Notes: generated from the sequence alone by a model not told the origin. DNA of 64,000 nt from Tanytarsus gracilentus (GCA_038502055.1 JAXRKN010000043.1:8494001-8558000), one strand, 5' to 3'; positions 13,731 through 27,167 are shown, counted from the stretch's first letter. Numbers and translations: made by a program.

Positions 13731-15689
13731 ATCACAGTGACGAAAAAATATTAAAAATAAAATTTTCACCCTAGCAACATTAAGCTTCGAAACTCGAGTG
13801 AGTTTAGGTTTATAAAAACCTTCATTATTTACTTAAATCATAATAGAAAATGCTTTCACAACGTACACAACACATCACCGCTCAGCAAAAATAAATAGAA
13901 AAGGATCTGATGGTGAAAAAGTTAAAATGTATTTTTTATTCCCTCGACGGAAAACTGTGAGAGAGTAAAAACATGTCAAATGCAATGAAGAAAAATGTAA
14001 ATTGCAATACATTGTTTACTTTCCCATTAAAGAAATTGAAAAAGGAAATAAAAGTTGCATCCAGAGTGGTTTTGCTTCTTTTTGCATGTGCGAATTTGCT
14101 TTTTGATGTTTCCATTGCACTTAAGTGGAACAAAAAGGGGGAAAAAGTTTATCTTATTTCTGGTTGCGAAATTTTTCACATTTATGGAGATTGATTGAAG
14201 CGAATTTTTTTATTTCTTAAAAATTTATCAAAAGTCACTAAAATAAAATTTAATTAATTTATTAATTACCTCACAGCCTGTCAGTCGTCTTTGTCCTCAT
14301 ATAATAATAATTTTATTGCCTCATTAATTTTTTAATCTATATATTTTCAGTCCATTACCAAGTTTAAAAAAGCACACAAAGCCAACAAGCGAACAAAAAA
14401 AAATTCAAAGCCCAAATTTATGGAAATTAGTTTGGCCTTCGTGAAAACGGCAAAAAGTTATCAATCAGAGCTGTTTGGATTTTTATTGCCTATTTTTATA
14501 CATCGATGCTGAATTGCTATTGTTTACGTTTGGCATTGTCTTGCAAAATAAGCAACAGCGGTAGCGTGTTTTGTGACCGGCAGCAATATCGAGTTCAATA
14601 TATTCCATTTCAATCAATTACCACATTCATAAAATTTTATTCTCAACTCTCGACGGAATTTATTACATAATTGTTGTGAGTGATATTTTTTTCGTTCTTT
14701 TTTTGAGTTGCGACCTATTGTTCCTATCATGTGCTCTAGCTTGTTTGTTTTTCGCCTCTTTTTACTTGTATGGAAATCACTCAACAATGCATCAACATTC
14801 ACGCGCATTTATTTATGGCGTGGAAATTCAACCTCAAGAAGTGATCGCAGGCAACAAGAATGATTGTCGAAAAATACAAAGTTGGAATTGACGATTTTTG
14901 TAATTTTATCAAAATATTTTCAAATTGCACATCTTAAAAACTTAGACATGCATTGCCCTAAAAATTTTGATTAAAATGTAAAATTTTTCGTGAAAGACGA
15001 ATGAGATATGTCAATTATGTAAATGCAGACATCACGGAAATGCATTCGGAGAGGAATTTGAAAGTCAATTTTTGGTATTTTTTTTCGGGTAGCTCGAATG
15101 CTTAGTGGAAGCCAATTAGAGGTGCGAACGGTTAATGCAAACATCAAATAAACTCGAGTAGTTCTTTCATAAAAAAATCTCTCTACAATTCGAAGACAAT
15201 TGAGTCAATATTTGACGTTGGCATGTTTGTAATTTTCAAAGTCGCTTCAAAGAGAAAATTCCATTTGAAATTCACTTTTGAGATGCACAGAGTTCCTTTG
15301 AGGAAAGAGTTTTGAGTTGTTTATTTGAAGAAATTCTTGTGGAGGAGAAACTTGGAATTTCTAATTGAGTTTTGGAGAGATAAGAAAATGTTTTGTTTAA
15401 ATTAAGACGAAAGTTTAATTTATAAGATATTTCTGGAATTGATGTTGGATTAATAATTTAAATGCTGGATTTAAACTTAAAGATTAAATTAAATCTGAGA
15501 ATAAAAAGATTTTTAATAAATTAATGAAACGAATTTTTCGTGGATTAAAATTATTTTATTTCTTAAAACTATAATTTTACTCAAAAACTCCACACGACAA
15601 CTCGACAATTCAAAATGCCACACAACTCTCAAAAGAATTCCACTTTTAAGTTCAATTGTAACTCGTCAGTCATGAGTGCATAATTAAGA

Positions 15690-15720
15690 ACAACATATAT
15701 AGTATGTACATATATGTTGT
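15690..15720. repeat. Near-perfect small hairpin
   Basis: ACAACATATAT (15690-15700) is exactly inverted as ATATATGTTGT (15710-15720), and the centre GTATGTAC can extend the stem. Only 9 bp separate the arms. It is too small for a typical miRNA precursor. Confidence 0.75.
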
Positions 15721-18700
15721 CGGCACAGAAAGGCACTAATTATAGTCTCACATTTACTCGCTGATTATGCTTCAACGATAAGACTCCCTGCCCTCAACCG
15801 TATTCTCTTCTCTTTTTTTCCATTAAAATACTTCTCCTAACTACCGTTTTGCTGCACCCAAAGAACAGTTTTCTATCTAGAATGAATTGTGATCGAATGA
15901 GAATAAGCAATAAAAATTATATGAATCAATTTGAGTCACTTTAGTATTTGCCAAAAAAGAGACTTTTAATGTTTTTATTGCTACGTGTGAGGAGGGGCTA
16001 AAATGGTGAATTGGGTGTGGAAGAATTCTCTAAATGCGAAACGAAGTCAATTTAGAATTAAATGGCAATTAAAGTGAATCAATAAAGGAGGAATTAATTG
16101 GAATATCAAAAAGAGTAATAGGGCTTTAGTTATGGTTTGTAAATATTGAATTCTTTGTTTACATCGAAGTGTTTGATTTCCGCGGTTGGCGCCACTAAAA
16201 AGCATAAAACTTATTCAAAACATTTTTTTCCTCTGATCTTAAGATTTCTCACTCAAACCCCATCATTAAACTCTTTTTCGCACATTTTCACTTATCCAAT
16301 CTCTTTCATTTTCTTCACATTCTCAATGCTCATCATGAACGTCATAGGAATTGCAATCTTGTTAAAATTGGAATGAAATGATGAAGACAACTGCGCACAA
16401 TTCGCATTCACACATTTTGGCAATTCTTTTTTTTTGTGTGGCGGTGAATGTGGAAATAAGTAATGGGCGCGTCGACATCAAGAACCCATGCGCTTGTTAA
16501 GCATTTCACACATGCCTCACTCACTCTCTCGCCGACAGATTATGGTGCGAATTTTTTTTAATTTTCGAGGAAGGGAAATTGCAGAGTGAACAGAGAGAAA
16601 TTTACTTAAAATATCCAACCGAGGAGTTGTGAAAATGAGGCGGGATTGAGACGAGGGACGATGTGTGTGTGTAATGCGAACTCAAGCGTAAATTCACGAG
16701 AATTTAAAGTATCAAAAAAAAGTGAAGTTCATGTATAATAAAATTTTTTTATGGCTCTTTGAACAATTTAATGAAGTTACTTGTCATTTAAGCAGTTATG
16801 GAAGGCTGAACAGTCTCATTCTTATATTGTTGAGGCTAATAATACGCGCAGCGTATGGCATATTATTTGAAATGCAATCAAACTCCAATTAGAGTTTTTT
16901 TTTGTTCCTCTCTTCAATCCAATTTTCATCGCTGTTGTGTGTAAGAAAATTAGCGTGAATCAAAAAAAAGTTTTAAATTAATTTCCGCGAAACGCTAAAG
17001 CAGTGGTTTGAGTTGTGAAAAAAGCTATTGACGGGGATCGAAAATTACAAATGATTTTCAAATTTATTTTTAGGTTAAAATATTGATTTTAAATTTTTGG
17101 TTTAGAATTTTATAAAAAATGTCAAAATATAACGTATTTTTAAAATTTGAATTTTTACAAAATTTTAACTTTCTGTTAATTAAAAATAATATTAAAAACC
17201 CTTTCAATCATTAAAAGTAAAGACAGCTTGTCACATTTTAACTTTGTAGCAAAAAAAATTTCCATTTCTTGTCTCTCTTCCACTCAGAGGTGCTAAAACC
17301 CTCCAAACAAATTAAAGAATCGCTTTTCTTGTCATTTTCACATAAAATATCCGCCCATCTTTGCTTCTTCTTTTTCTTTCTCAAGGTACAAAAAAAGAGA
17401 ATTAAAAATTCGCACTCGAAGAAATTTCATTTAAATAAAGTCATGAAAAATTATGATGAAACATCTCCAGTGGGCACGAAAGAGAGTGCCGGGGAGAGAG
17501 CAACTGGAAAAGCGTTAAAGCGAAATGTTTCATTTGACGTGCGAATTGTTAATTATATTCCATTATTTCTCTCTCTCCTCTTGTTGTTTCCGTGTAAGGC
17601 CTTGGAAGACGTGAAGCTTGTTAAGAAACTTTTCTTCTTCTTTTCAAGTATTTTTTTGTTATGCTCTGCTTTCCTTGCTCGCGATGTAGTTTCTCGGCTA
17701 CCATCCATGATATGAAAAATATTCAACAGAATAAAATTGTAATTTGATTAACGCGCCAGGGAATGAATTCATATTTTTTTGCTGTTGTTGTGTGTTCCAA
17801 TAACTGTTAATTTTCTCTCTCTCACTCGCGGTCGCCGACGTCGATCTGAATATGCTTGAGAAAATTCCGAGTGCGAGAGAAAGAGGCAGGCAGGCTGGTT
17901 ATGATTAAATTTATTATGTTCAAGTTATTTATACCCACAAGTGATTCTGTTTTTTTTTTCGTTGATGTGATCGTTAATAGCATTAAGAGAACGTTTAAGG
18001 AATTTAATGAAAATTATTTCAAATATTCAGAGCTTGAAATATTTTTTAAATTAAAATTAAATCGTTAAATTTGAAATTTTTGATAGATACACTCCGAGTT
18101 TATTTTGGATTTAGATTTTAATAATTTCATTTTAAAACATTTTTCAATCAAAAATTTTTCAATCGTTATTTAATTTATTTTGTGTTTAAGTCACAACAAT
18201 AAATTTTCCTTAAATTTCTCTCAACCGCACCTTGTTCGATCTATCACACGAACCGAATGAGTTCATCATGAATCGTGTCCTATTTTTCAATTCTCCATTC
18301 TCATGTTGTTTTCGCTTTAATGATTAAATTGTTAAATTAATATCCACTTAGATATCATTTAATTTAAATTCACTATAATATTCTCGACTCGACAGAGCAC
18401 ACATAGAGAAGTCACATTTGAAAACGTGTGTAGAGAATAAAAGAACTGATGTTCAATTATAAAATCCAAAAGAACAACAGCCCGAAAATTAAAAACACGA
18501 AAACACAATTTTTTCGGTTTCTTCTCTTCGAATATAATTTTTAGCTGGTGAATTTACTTCTTATTATTTAAAAACTCTTTAAACCGTAAACGATTAATAG
18601 ATTCTTGTTTCATTGTTGTTATTATTTCAACTCTCGACTTCTCTTTTAGAGGATTTTTCGGAGCTGGTTATTGCATAATTTTCCCATGACATGAGATTTA

Positions 18701-20067
18701 CCTTCTATCACATCTCTCTCTCAGTTCATCCACGTTATATCATGTCAAAATCCATTCACATTCCCCCAATAGAGATTCTCATTTTTGACATTTGCGTTTC
18801 TCATCGAAAATAAAGTCATGTCACGAACATAAAATTAAATAGAAATTTTCTGTTTTTTTTTTTATCGGCTCTTGTGAATGAGTCGGTTATGAAACATAGC
18901 AAGAAAATTATTTGTTGCACCACAAATTGTATTTAATATAATTGGCATGAAAATGTGGGTCTAACTCATTTAATCCTCGAATGTTCATCGTAACATTTTT
19001 TTAAATAATTTTCGTGCCCACAAAAAGTCGACCATCGACCCTCGAAAAAAAGTTTTATTTAATAATAATCGAAGGTTTTTGTGGCGAGCTCGAGTGAAAT
19101 AATATTTGATTGCGTATAATTATCTATTGGAATGGAGTTGAAGAGCTGAAAGAGTGCAAAGGAGAAGTTGCGTGTCGAAAATAAATTTTTAAAATATGCT
19201 CACATACATCTTAAACATTCAATGATGATATATGAGGAGAGAAAAATATTTATGAGGCTTTTAAAACTACTGCTGCCCGCAAAATTTCTTCTCCGTTCTC
19301 TTTCGACTCAATTCTAAGTCGATTAACTTCGAAATTACGTTTTCACACACCAGACGATGAAATTTCTCTCGATAGAATGATTTTTTTTAATATAAAGAAA
19401 TTAAATTTCTTCTTTTCGAGCTTGTTTGCCCATTTTCTCATTATTAGATTTTTTTCTGAGTGAACATCAAGAATGTTAATTGATAATCGAGAGATGGAGA
19501 AGAAGCAAAAAATGATGAGCAAAAAATTTAATTTGGTTCTTGTCGATGTTTGACGTTGTTTTATTAATTTTGAAAATTTAATACTGTGAGAAGTGATTTA
19601 GAAATTATTGAATTAAATTCCTGTTATAACTTCTCACTTTAATTTAATTAAATTGAGTCGGATTTAAAAATTTAACAGTCAAAAATTGTTTGAATATTTT
19701 ATATAAAATCCACATGATCATTTAACCACCACAAGTTAAAATTAAAGAACTCCCTCACTCGCGCATAAAAAGGTCTAAAATTGAAATTTATTAATATTCA
19801 TAAGAACAACATTATGATTTCATCATTTCCTCTCGCATTTTTAAAAAATATAAAAAATTATTCATGATTTTTCATCATTTCCACTTCACAATTAGGATTG
19901 TGCGATGCGACAGCCGAGCGCCAAAACAAAGTGAAAAGTGGATGCTAATATATTCATAAAATAATGAAATTTAATGTGTTTGTTTTAATTCAGTTTGATG
20001 AGTTATTCATGCGCTGTAGTTGAATAAAGAGAGGGATAGAGATGGAAGTGAGGATGCAAAAGTTTAA

Positions 20068-20154
20068 CAAGGGGTGAAATTTTTAAAATTTTATGAAATT
20101 TATTGCTAATTTTTTTATTTTCGCTCTAGAAATATTTAAATGACCATCCCTTTA
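20068..20154. repeat. Short hairpin element (GGGATGG family), both ends
   Basis: Left end CAAGGGGTGAAATTTTTAAA; right end ATGACCATCCCTTTA. The 87-bp unit has an A/T-rich core. The left G against the consensus A could still pair as G-U in RNA. Confidence 0.55.
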
Positions 20155-21785
20155 CATCTAAAGCACTTCACACTCGCAGTGTAACTGTGATAAACGCGTT
20201 GACGCTGAAACATAAAGTGCACAGGATTGAAAGCTCATGAGAATGCAAACAAAAAATCATTTAATCGTGTAACTAATTAATTCCGCTTTTTGATGCATTA
20301 AAAGGCTTCAAATTGTTGTTATTACTAAGTAATTAGGTAAATTTATCGAATGAATTTTGTGAAAAAATTAAAAAGTCAAAACAACAAATTTAATTCAACA
20401 AAAAATTCGTAAATAAATTTTAGTTGATTTGTTTAAAAAATAATTTTATTTTCAAAAATTTATTCAGTTAAATTTGAACAAACAAAAATAATTTAAATTG
20501 CATCTAACAATTTATGATGAAACATTTTCTCCACCAACTATTTCCTTCTCCTTAGTTAACCTTAAGCAAAAGCTCTCGAATTTCTTTCGAAGAATTTGTT
20601 TTCAAATATATGAAACTTTCAATATATTTCTTCCACACTCCACACAGCAAATATACACAATATAAATATTTCTCTCGAAAAATAAAGGAAATATTCAAAG
20701 TATTTTAGAGCAAAACTTTTATGCTTCACTCATCCTTCAAGAAGAGAAAAAAATCTCTTCTTGTTGTCTGGAATGTTTTGCAGTTATTTTTTTTTGTAAA
20801 AGTATTTTTTATGTTTCACTGTTGAGGAAAAGTCAGAAAGGAAGATGTTCGGTAATATTTGCAACCACAATCATGATTTCATATTTTTGCTACCTACACG
20901 TACTCAAAAGTGGGTGGAAGTGAACAATGAGTGCATAACAAGGTACTGAGTTAGATCAAGATATTATGATCAAAAATATTTTCTTTTTCACGAAAACTCA
21001 AAATGTTTCCTCCTTCACAGAACCCACAACTTTTCTAAGCGAGTGAGTTTACAATTGTTTCAAGCACTTAGCGACAAATATCAATAACAAAAGTGAAGCG
21101 GAATCGAAATTCTTCAGAACATATCCGCAATCCCATCAATTCTGTCGTCTGTAAAGCAACATTTTTTTCTCGGAAATGTACTGCAAAAAATATTTTTTTA
21201 CGTCTCGAAAAATTTTGACATCAAAAAAACTTTCAGACGCCTCGAAATGAATTTTTTATGCTGAAAAGCTTATGTGATGGATAAATTCGTGAAAATACTC
21301 TTGATGTGTTTGCATAAACATTTAAACTGTGATCAAGGAAGGAAAATACGAAAAGTTTAAAGTTTTTCTTCTCAAGCTTGAGGTTTTGAAAACTATGATG
21401 GGAAGATAAGTAAGTTCATGATGAAGTTGAAGCATGTGTGTGGGTTTGAAACATTTCCGAATAAGAAAAAAGTTTTTGAAAAGAGATTTTATTGAAGCTG
21501 TTGAGATGAGCTGTAAAGTGTGGAATTTTAAATGGTTTTGGGGGAAGTTTTTAAATGAAAATATCAAAACCCATTTGAAGTTATTGTAGCGCATTTTTGA
21601 GCTTGCTAAACATTAAACTTTCACCCTCAAAACTCTTCTAACATTTCATTTCGAAAAAGCATTTTGCAAGTTTATTTTTCAATCGTGTCGAATGATTTTG
21701 TTTGCTCGCCACTGGCACTCCCAACTGAGCTTTCCATATTTCATTTTATGCAAACACAAACTCGTCCATTGGTGGCAACATTGAA

Positions 21786-22118
21786 TCACTTTAAAATAAT
21801 TTTTCCCTTCATTGTTTGCCTTGCGCCACCCAACATCAAATCGATATATCGAAGAATTTGCCTAGTTTCTCTCCTCTCGACTTCAACTGTAGCGAAATCA
21901 ATGTCTTGTACGTTTTTCCAATTTTCCCTCACTCTCTTGGCCCAATTTTCACTCTGATACACACACTTTATATCAATTCGTGAATGGAATTTTTCATTAA
22001 GTGAAGCGGCAGCGCGAATATTATATGGCATCGGAGAGCATTCACACATAAGCCTGTAGGCAAGCACTCGCAGGAGGGAGAAGCAACAAAAAATCAGATC
22101 GACATTTAATCGTATCAT
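21786..22118 (-). CDS. Hypothetical ORF, 110 codons, unrecognised
   Basis: An ATG-started minus-strand frame in a stretch with more G+C than its surroundings. The N-terminus has a hydrophobic segment (DLIFCCFSLLRVLAYRL), followed by a mixed region with two Trp (ENWAKRVRENWKN). The composition is less skewed to Phe/Lys/Ile than in random frames here. The length alone is near what chance gives in 64 kb, the start context is poor, and a 97-codon plus frame overlaps it. Treat as doubtful. Confidence 0.13.
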   Translation of the reverse strand: MIRLNVDLIFCCFSLLRVLAYRLMCECSPMPYNIRAAASLNEKFHSRIDIKCVYQSENWAKRVRENWKNVQDIDFATVEVERRETRQILRYIDLMLGGARQTMKGKIILK

Positions 22119-22239
22119 AAAGTTCGTTTTTGAGTGCTATTTTGGGAGGCATTGAGGCATCATGATGAGCTTCATTTTCTTACCAAATATTTGGGTAATT
22201 GAGGAGGTGATTTTTTCGAGAAGGTCAGCGGAACAATTT

Positions 22240-22336
22240 TTAAGGGGTGGAAATTTTTAAAATTAATTTTATTTTTTTAAAAATCCCAAAATTTTTAAAA
22301 TTTAAAAAAAATATTTTTTTTGTGTCTATCCCTCGA
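22240..22336. repeat. Short hairpin element (GGGATGG family), both ends
   Basis: Left end TTAAGGGGTGGAAATTTTTA; right end GTGTCTATCCCTCGA. The core is runs of A and T with AAATTTTTAAAA inverted stretches. Confidence 0.55.
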
Positions 22337-22534
22337 AATAATTTCAGTAACCCAATTTCAACTAAACCTCAAATGAATTCAGTCATTTTCTCTAATTTTT
22401 ACATCACTTCTCTTTTTATTATGACAAATGAGTGCTTCTTGAGCTTCTTTACAATTTATGCTAATGACCATTGGAACATTTATTTATTTTTCGGCCTGCA
22501 TCTCGATGATTTTCATGATGATTTATAATGCGCG

Positions 22535-22765
22535 ATTTCTCTCTCCGCGGATACGGTCATAACAAATGGACATATTCATAGCTTATAAGAGAGAAAAAAA
22601 CTGCTCATACGCACGACGGCGGTATCGTTTTGCATATTAGCGTTTTAAATTAAGATGTACAACTCGGAGCTGAGCCGAGGCAGCTTGTAAATAAAAATTA
22701 ATCGGATGCTATTTTATCTCGGACGCAACTTCTTCATGATGAATCTTCAAATGTGATGCCATTTT
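22535..22765. promoter_or_regulatory. High-complexity island, possible enhancer
   Basis: About 230 bp of balanced base composition with few A/T runs, for example TCCGCGGATACGGTC, ACGACGGCGGTATCG and CTCGGAGCTGAGCCGAG, and TAAT-type homeodomain cores (AAATTAAG, AATTAATCGG). No open frame explains it. Conserved noncoding DNA is one reading; no conservation data are at hand. Confidence 0.2.
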
Positions 22766-25700
22766 GCTTTATTATACAACAATAATGTCTGTGTCTCTTG
22801 CTATGGGTTATTAATCGTCATTATTTCCACTCAGTTTACTGTTGAAAGCTCTCGCATGTCTTAACATCAATTGTCTACGCATTCAAATATTCAAAACAGA
22901 GAAAAGTCTTTAATAAGTGAAAATGTTGTTAGATTGTCATTAAGGCATTCTGCCATCATCAATATGGCACTCTGTTACTCTCTGATGAGGCCAGAAACTT
23001 TTGCTCATTAAAGGATTATTAATCGAGCGGAGATAATTGCAGATAGTAATGCGAAAATTAATGACGAAATGATTAAACATGTCTGAGTTGTTTTATTTAT
23101 GGCATTTGCTTTGTGATGAGAAGAGAAATTGCTGCAATTTTTTTTATATCAACGGATTTAAATTATTAAAATTTCACTTTCGATCGTCGACATCTGCAAA
23201 ACTTTCAACTCTCGAGCATAAGTAAAATGTAACGACATTTTCATCGCCACTAATGACAACCTAACCTAATGACAAAATGTATTAGCTTATTCATTGTCTG
23301 TAACTAAAAGTATTTTTTCCTTTTTTTGATGCACAATAAATAACGTGAGCGGCTGTTCATCGCTCTCGTCTTTAATAACAACCTTCAGAAAGATTCCTCA
23401 AAGCTAATTTTCCAGCTTTCGTTTCTCATTTCGCAAAAAATTGCATCCATCATGTAGATAGTTAAAATGTGACGAGAAGCGATAACTTTGTCATTGCAAA
23501 AGTTGAAAAAGAAGATGCAAAATTTATTTTACAAACTTTTTAAGGAGCTTGAGATGAGACGAAAACTTTTGCTTCATGTACTGTGCAAACTGAACTAATT
23601 AGAGCTGAACGAGGCGAAGGCATGGACACTTCATTAAAAACGCGTCTGCTAACTTTTAAGAGATCTCCGAAATACAAAAACGAGAAAAAAAATATGTTGT
23701 GTGTGCCAATTAAAGCGAACGACATCAAAGTACAATTTATCTCTCTTTGCTCTCCCTATTGCACTAAGCAGAGCTGTTGAAAGGAGTGGCAGAAGCAATA
23801 AAAACAACTAAAACTTTCCTCCAGGGCAACATGTGTTCATCATCATCGAAAAATTCCTTATCGAGTGAAAAAAAAGTGCAGCAGCAAAAAAAAATTTGTA
23901 ACAAAAAATTGCACAAATTTAAATTTTTGCACCGATGAACGCATTTAACAAATGGCGTAATTTTTATATTGCCTTGTCTCTCCTCGTCTTCGCACTTCTC
24001 TCTCGCACTCTGAAGAATGCTTAATGGCTTTTGTTTCGAGCTTCTGAATATTAAAATGAGAAAAAAAGTTGAAACTGACGTGAGGAAGAAAATATTGTGA
24101 AGTTAATTAATTTCAATTAAAAATTTCTTCCTTAATTTTAATTTCTGCGAATTTTTCAGACCACGCTTTTAAATAATGCAAATCGAATTCTGAAAAATCA
24201 CCTCAAATAACACTCTTGCCGGCCCTAAGGCCATCAGCCCAATTACCCTTCGTCCATTGCGATCAGAGTGCGAAAAGAACAAAAGAAGAAATAAAATGAA
24301 AACCGAGAGAGCAAACATCATTCGTGAAGGTGCCTGTTTGGTCATTTAAATAGCGCCTGAAAGGCAGTAAAGATTAGATTTAACGAGAATTCGCTGAGGC
24401 ACACATAAGAGAGCGAAAAAACGCAATTTTCATGTACCGATGGACTCGGCGGTGTCTGTGATGACACTTCATAAATTGTCTTCTGGGTTAATTGGAACTT
24501 GTCAATGTTTTTTTTTCAATTTTTATGCACACAAATTGCACCTTTGATGCGGCAGCTGTTTTTTTGTTGCATGCCGACGAAATTTGAATAACTTTCTGCG
24601 CGTGATGTGAACAAAATCAAATTATGAAATAATAAAAGTTTAAAATGTTGCAACTGCAATAAAGTTAATCTCAGTCTTCCTGCGGCGATACCCACCGCTT
24701 CAATGTTGCCCCCTTTTTTTGTTATTAAACAACTTCAACTTTATGCTGGCACATTTAAAAGAGTGAGAAAGAGAAAATCCGCGGCAATAAATTAATATTT
24801 TTTCCTACTTCTAGACTTTATTGAGAATGTGGGATAAAAATTGGAATTTTTATTTGAAATTTTTTTTTAAAATTTTTTAAATTTTTAAGGCAATTTATAA
24901 AAATATTATCATGTGAAATTAAAATTAAATCCAATTATTCTTAAAATTTTAATTTTAAAAAAATTTAACGACTATTTTAAATTTAGTCAAACTTGCTCCG
25001 TCCCTGTTCTAAATTCTACCGTGATTTAAACTCCAATTTTCTTTCAGCTTTGTAAACTTTATGATTGCGTCTATTCATGACTCCTTTTCAACTCTTCACT
25101 AGTGTTTATTCGATTCAACACAGAGCAGAATGGCAACAACGATTTTTCTGTCATAAACAAGCGAGAAGGCAAAAATCTAAAGAGTGAAGAAACAAAAAAA
25201 TTTTAAATCCGATTAAAGATATTTTTTTTATATTTTTCAACTTTCTCGTTTGTGCTACTCTTAAGTGTGTCCAGTTAAAGAATTAAAATCTTCTTCTTTT
25301 TTTCTCTCTCATATAGTGCTTCGAGTTGAGTATTAAGTTGTGGCTTATTTGTAATCATTTCTGATGTTAGCGAGTTGCTGCCTTAATTCCTGTCGACGGC
25401 GAAGGAGAATTGAAGAAGAAAAGAAGCAATTTTTCATCTCAACTTAACTCTTTTGAACTCTAAAGCAAAATAACTAAATGGTGCTTTAATTAATAGGATA
25501 TTGTTAAAGGATGCTCGATAATTTTATAAAAGAGATATTGTTACACAATTTAATCACAATGCCTCAAAAACCAATATTCAAAACAATTTGCCGACACGAA
25601 AAATTCCTTCACAAATAATCATGTCCCGAGTAATCGGATCCTAATTGCTGTGACAATTTTAAATTAATGAAATGAGAGAAAATCTTCAGATTTCAACCCG

Positions 25701-26781
25701 CCAATCAACTTTTGAGGAGAGTCGAAAAGTTCAAGTGGGATTTTTCTCTGTTTTTATGAAATTAAAATTTGCCATTAAAATATTTTTATTATTTAATGTC
25801 AATTAATGCCATCCCAGAGTCACTCAACCCTCTAAAAATTCATCTGATGTGGCCAGAGCAAATAAAACAGCTAAAAATCATTTCTCTTGCGCTTCTTATC
25901 GTCAGAGTCTCTCCAAATGTCAATTCTATGTCGCTTCGTGTCTTTTTGCTTGCTCCTGATCTCTTCGAAATGATTGTCAAATCGAAGTCAAAATTAATTG
26001 CTATAAAAAAGCGAAAGAGACGGAGAAAAATATCATCGATGAAATTGAGCTCGAAGAAGAATAAAATTGCTAATCCTCAAGTAATTGAAAACAATTCATT
26101 TTGTCAATTAATGGAGATGACGTAAGAACCCAGTGAGATAAATTAATTTTAGCTTATTTTTCAACTTTTTTGATATAATTTCTCAACTGGGAAAATAAAT
26201 ACTTTTTAAAGCACAAATAATATCCCGTCATGAGAGCTTTTCTTGTCAAAATATTCAATGATGCATTAATGTTGATATCGCGGGAAAGAAAGTCTTCGAG
26301 AAATTATTGGAGGTCATCGTTAAGTGTTGCCAAGTTGATCGAACCCTTAGGTGACAATTTTTCTTTCTCTCCTCTTCCGCGTTATTTAACCGCGCGCGCC
26401 TTCAACGTGTCGGCAATTTTTCATAATATTTTCTCTCTCTTATTTACGACTGTCGATTGTTAATTGCGCATACGAACCGCTTTTTTATAACTCTCACATG
26501 ATTTATGATGAACCATCAATTCAAATTATTAATAAAAGACTCTTTAAGTCCAATTTCCATTTCCTCCACATCTCTTTTTTTTCAACGTGTACACGCGTGT
26601 GTACATGAGATCGCAAGAAGATGCGACAGACGAATAATTTGTTTTGATTTCATACATCGCATTATGTTGATTGAATTTTATTTTTAGTAATTTTCTCTCA
26701 CGTGAATAAAAATTCTGGTGGAAGAAAATAAATTTAATTAGAAAAATAAAACAAATAATTGAGTTTTAAAATTGATGCAGT

Positions 26782-26787
26782 TTTATT
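26782..26787 (-). terminator. Poly(A) signal of the small secreted-protein gene
   Basis: AATAAA on the minus strand, about 45 nt after the stop codon at 26832. The position fits the 3' end of this gene, but AATAAA is common in such A+T-rich DNA. Confidence 0.45.
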
Positions 26788-26791
26788 TTAA

Positions 26792-26815
26792 AATGCAAAA
26801 TTATCTTTCGATATT
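26792..26815. repeat. Short motif copy in the 3' UTR of the secreted-protein gene
   Basis: AATGCAAAA, three bases, then TCTTTCGATATT. The same two words, spaced by four bases, occur at 27173-27197 in the 5' leader just before the ATG. The two copies are in the same orientation and bracket the whole coding region. They could be a shared UTR element, or direct repeats left by duplication or insertion. Confidence 0.5.
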
Positions 26816-26831
26816 CAGAAATTATCCTTTT

Positions 26832-27167
26832 TTAATTCAAAAAAGCTCTTTTGTAAAAACGTCTATAATCTTTTCCTTTCTTTCTTTTCATAATTTCTCC
26901 GCTATTAGACTGAGAGTTTGATTGACTTGAACTGTCGTCGGGAGTTGGAGCAAAAGTCAACATGGTTGTAGATGTTGTGGTTGGTGCTTCTGTTGTAACT
27001 GTATCAACCGGTGGAGTTCCATAATCCAAAATAACCGTTCCGCTCACAACTGCCGGAGGTTTTGCTATAATTAAAAAAAATTAAATATTTTTGTAGATTG
27101 AAATTTTTAAAACACCTTTAGCAGCTATGACCAAAGTCATAAGAGTCAAGATACCAAAAAATTTCAT
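26832..27167 (-). CDS. Small secreted Thr/Ser-rich protein with basic tail, two exons
   Basis: Two exons join in frame: 27167-27116 and 27064-26832. They are split by a 51-nt phase-1 intron with donor GTGTTT and acceptor ATTATAG. The product has 94 residues. Residues 1-16 (MKFFGILTLMTLVIAA) are a textbook signal peptide, with cleavage likely near Ala15-Ala16. Residues 39-59 are Thr/Pro-rich (TVTTEAPTTTSTT...), and 62-72 are Ser/Gln/Asn repeats (SSSQSNSQSNS). This suggests an O-glycosylated, mucin-like linker. Residues 77-90 are strongly basic (KRKKGKDYRRFYKR) with dibasic sites. There is no cysteine and no recognised domain. The start is the first ATG before the hydrophobic stretch. AATAAA lies at 26787-26782, about 45 nt after the stop, and a TATATG motif lies near 27294. 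The protein could be a salivary or cuticular mucin-like peptide, or a cationic peptide precursor; the function is not assigned. The splice structure makes the gene likely real. Expression is unproven. Confidence 0.72.

Larger units (their letters stand above)
3806..26781. other. Noncoding A+T-rich sequence with scattered hairpin elements
   Basis: No supported gene. It holds hairpin-family members (8.5, 9.7, 10.9, 12.1, 12.7, 13.7, 20.1 and 22.2 kb), the 15.7 kb hairpin and the 22.5 kb island. The two longest frames (7616-8056 minus, 17269-17715 plus) show no domain and no splice support. At 3841-3885 a strong pyrimidine tract is followed by CGCAG|GTAAAG. Confidence 0.55.

Noticed and set aside
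17269..17715. 148-codon plus-strand frame
   Set aside because: It starts at a TTG, has long Phe runs from T tracts, and shows no family signature.
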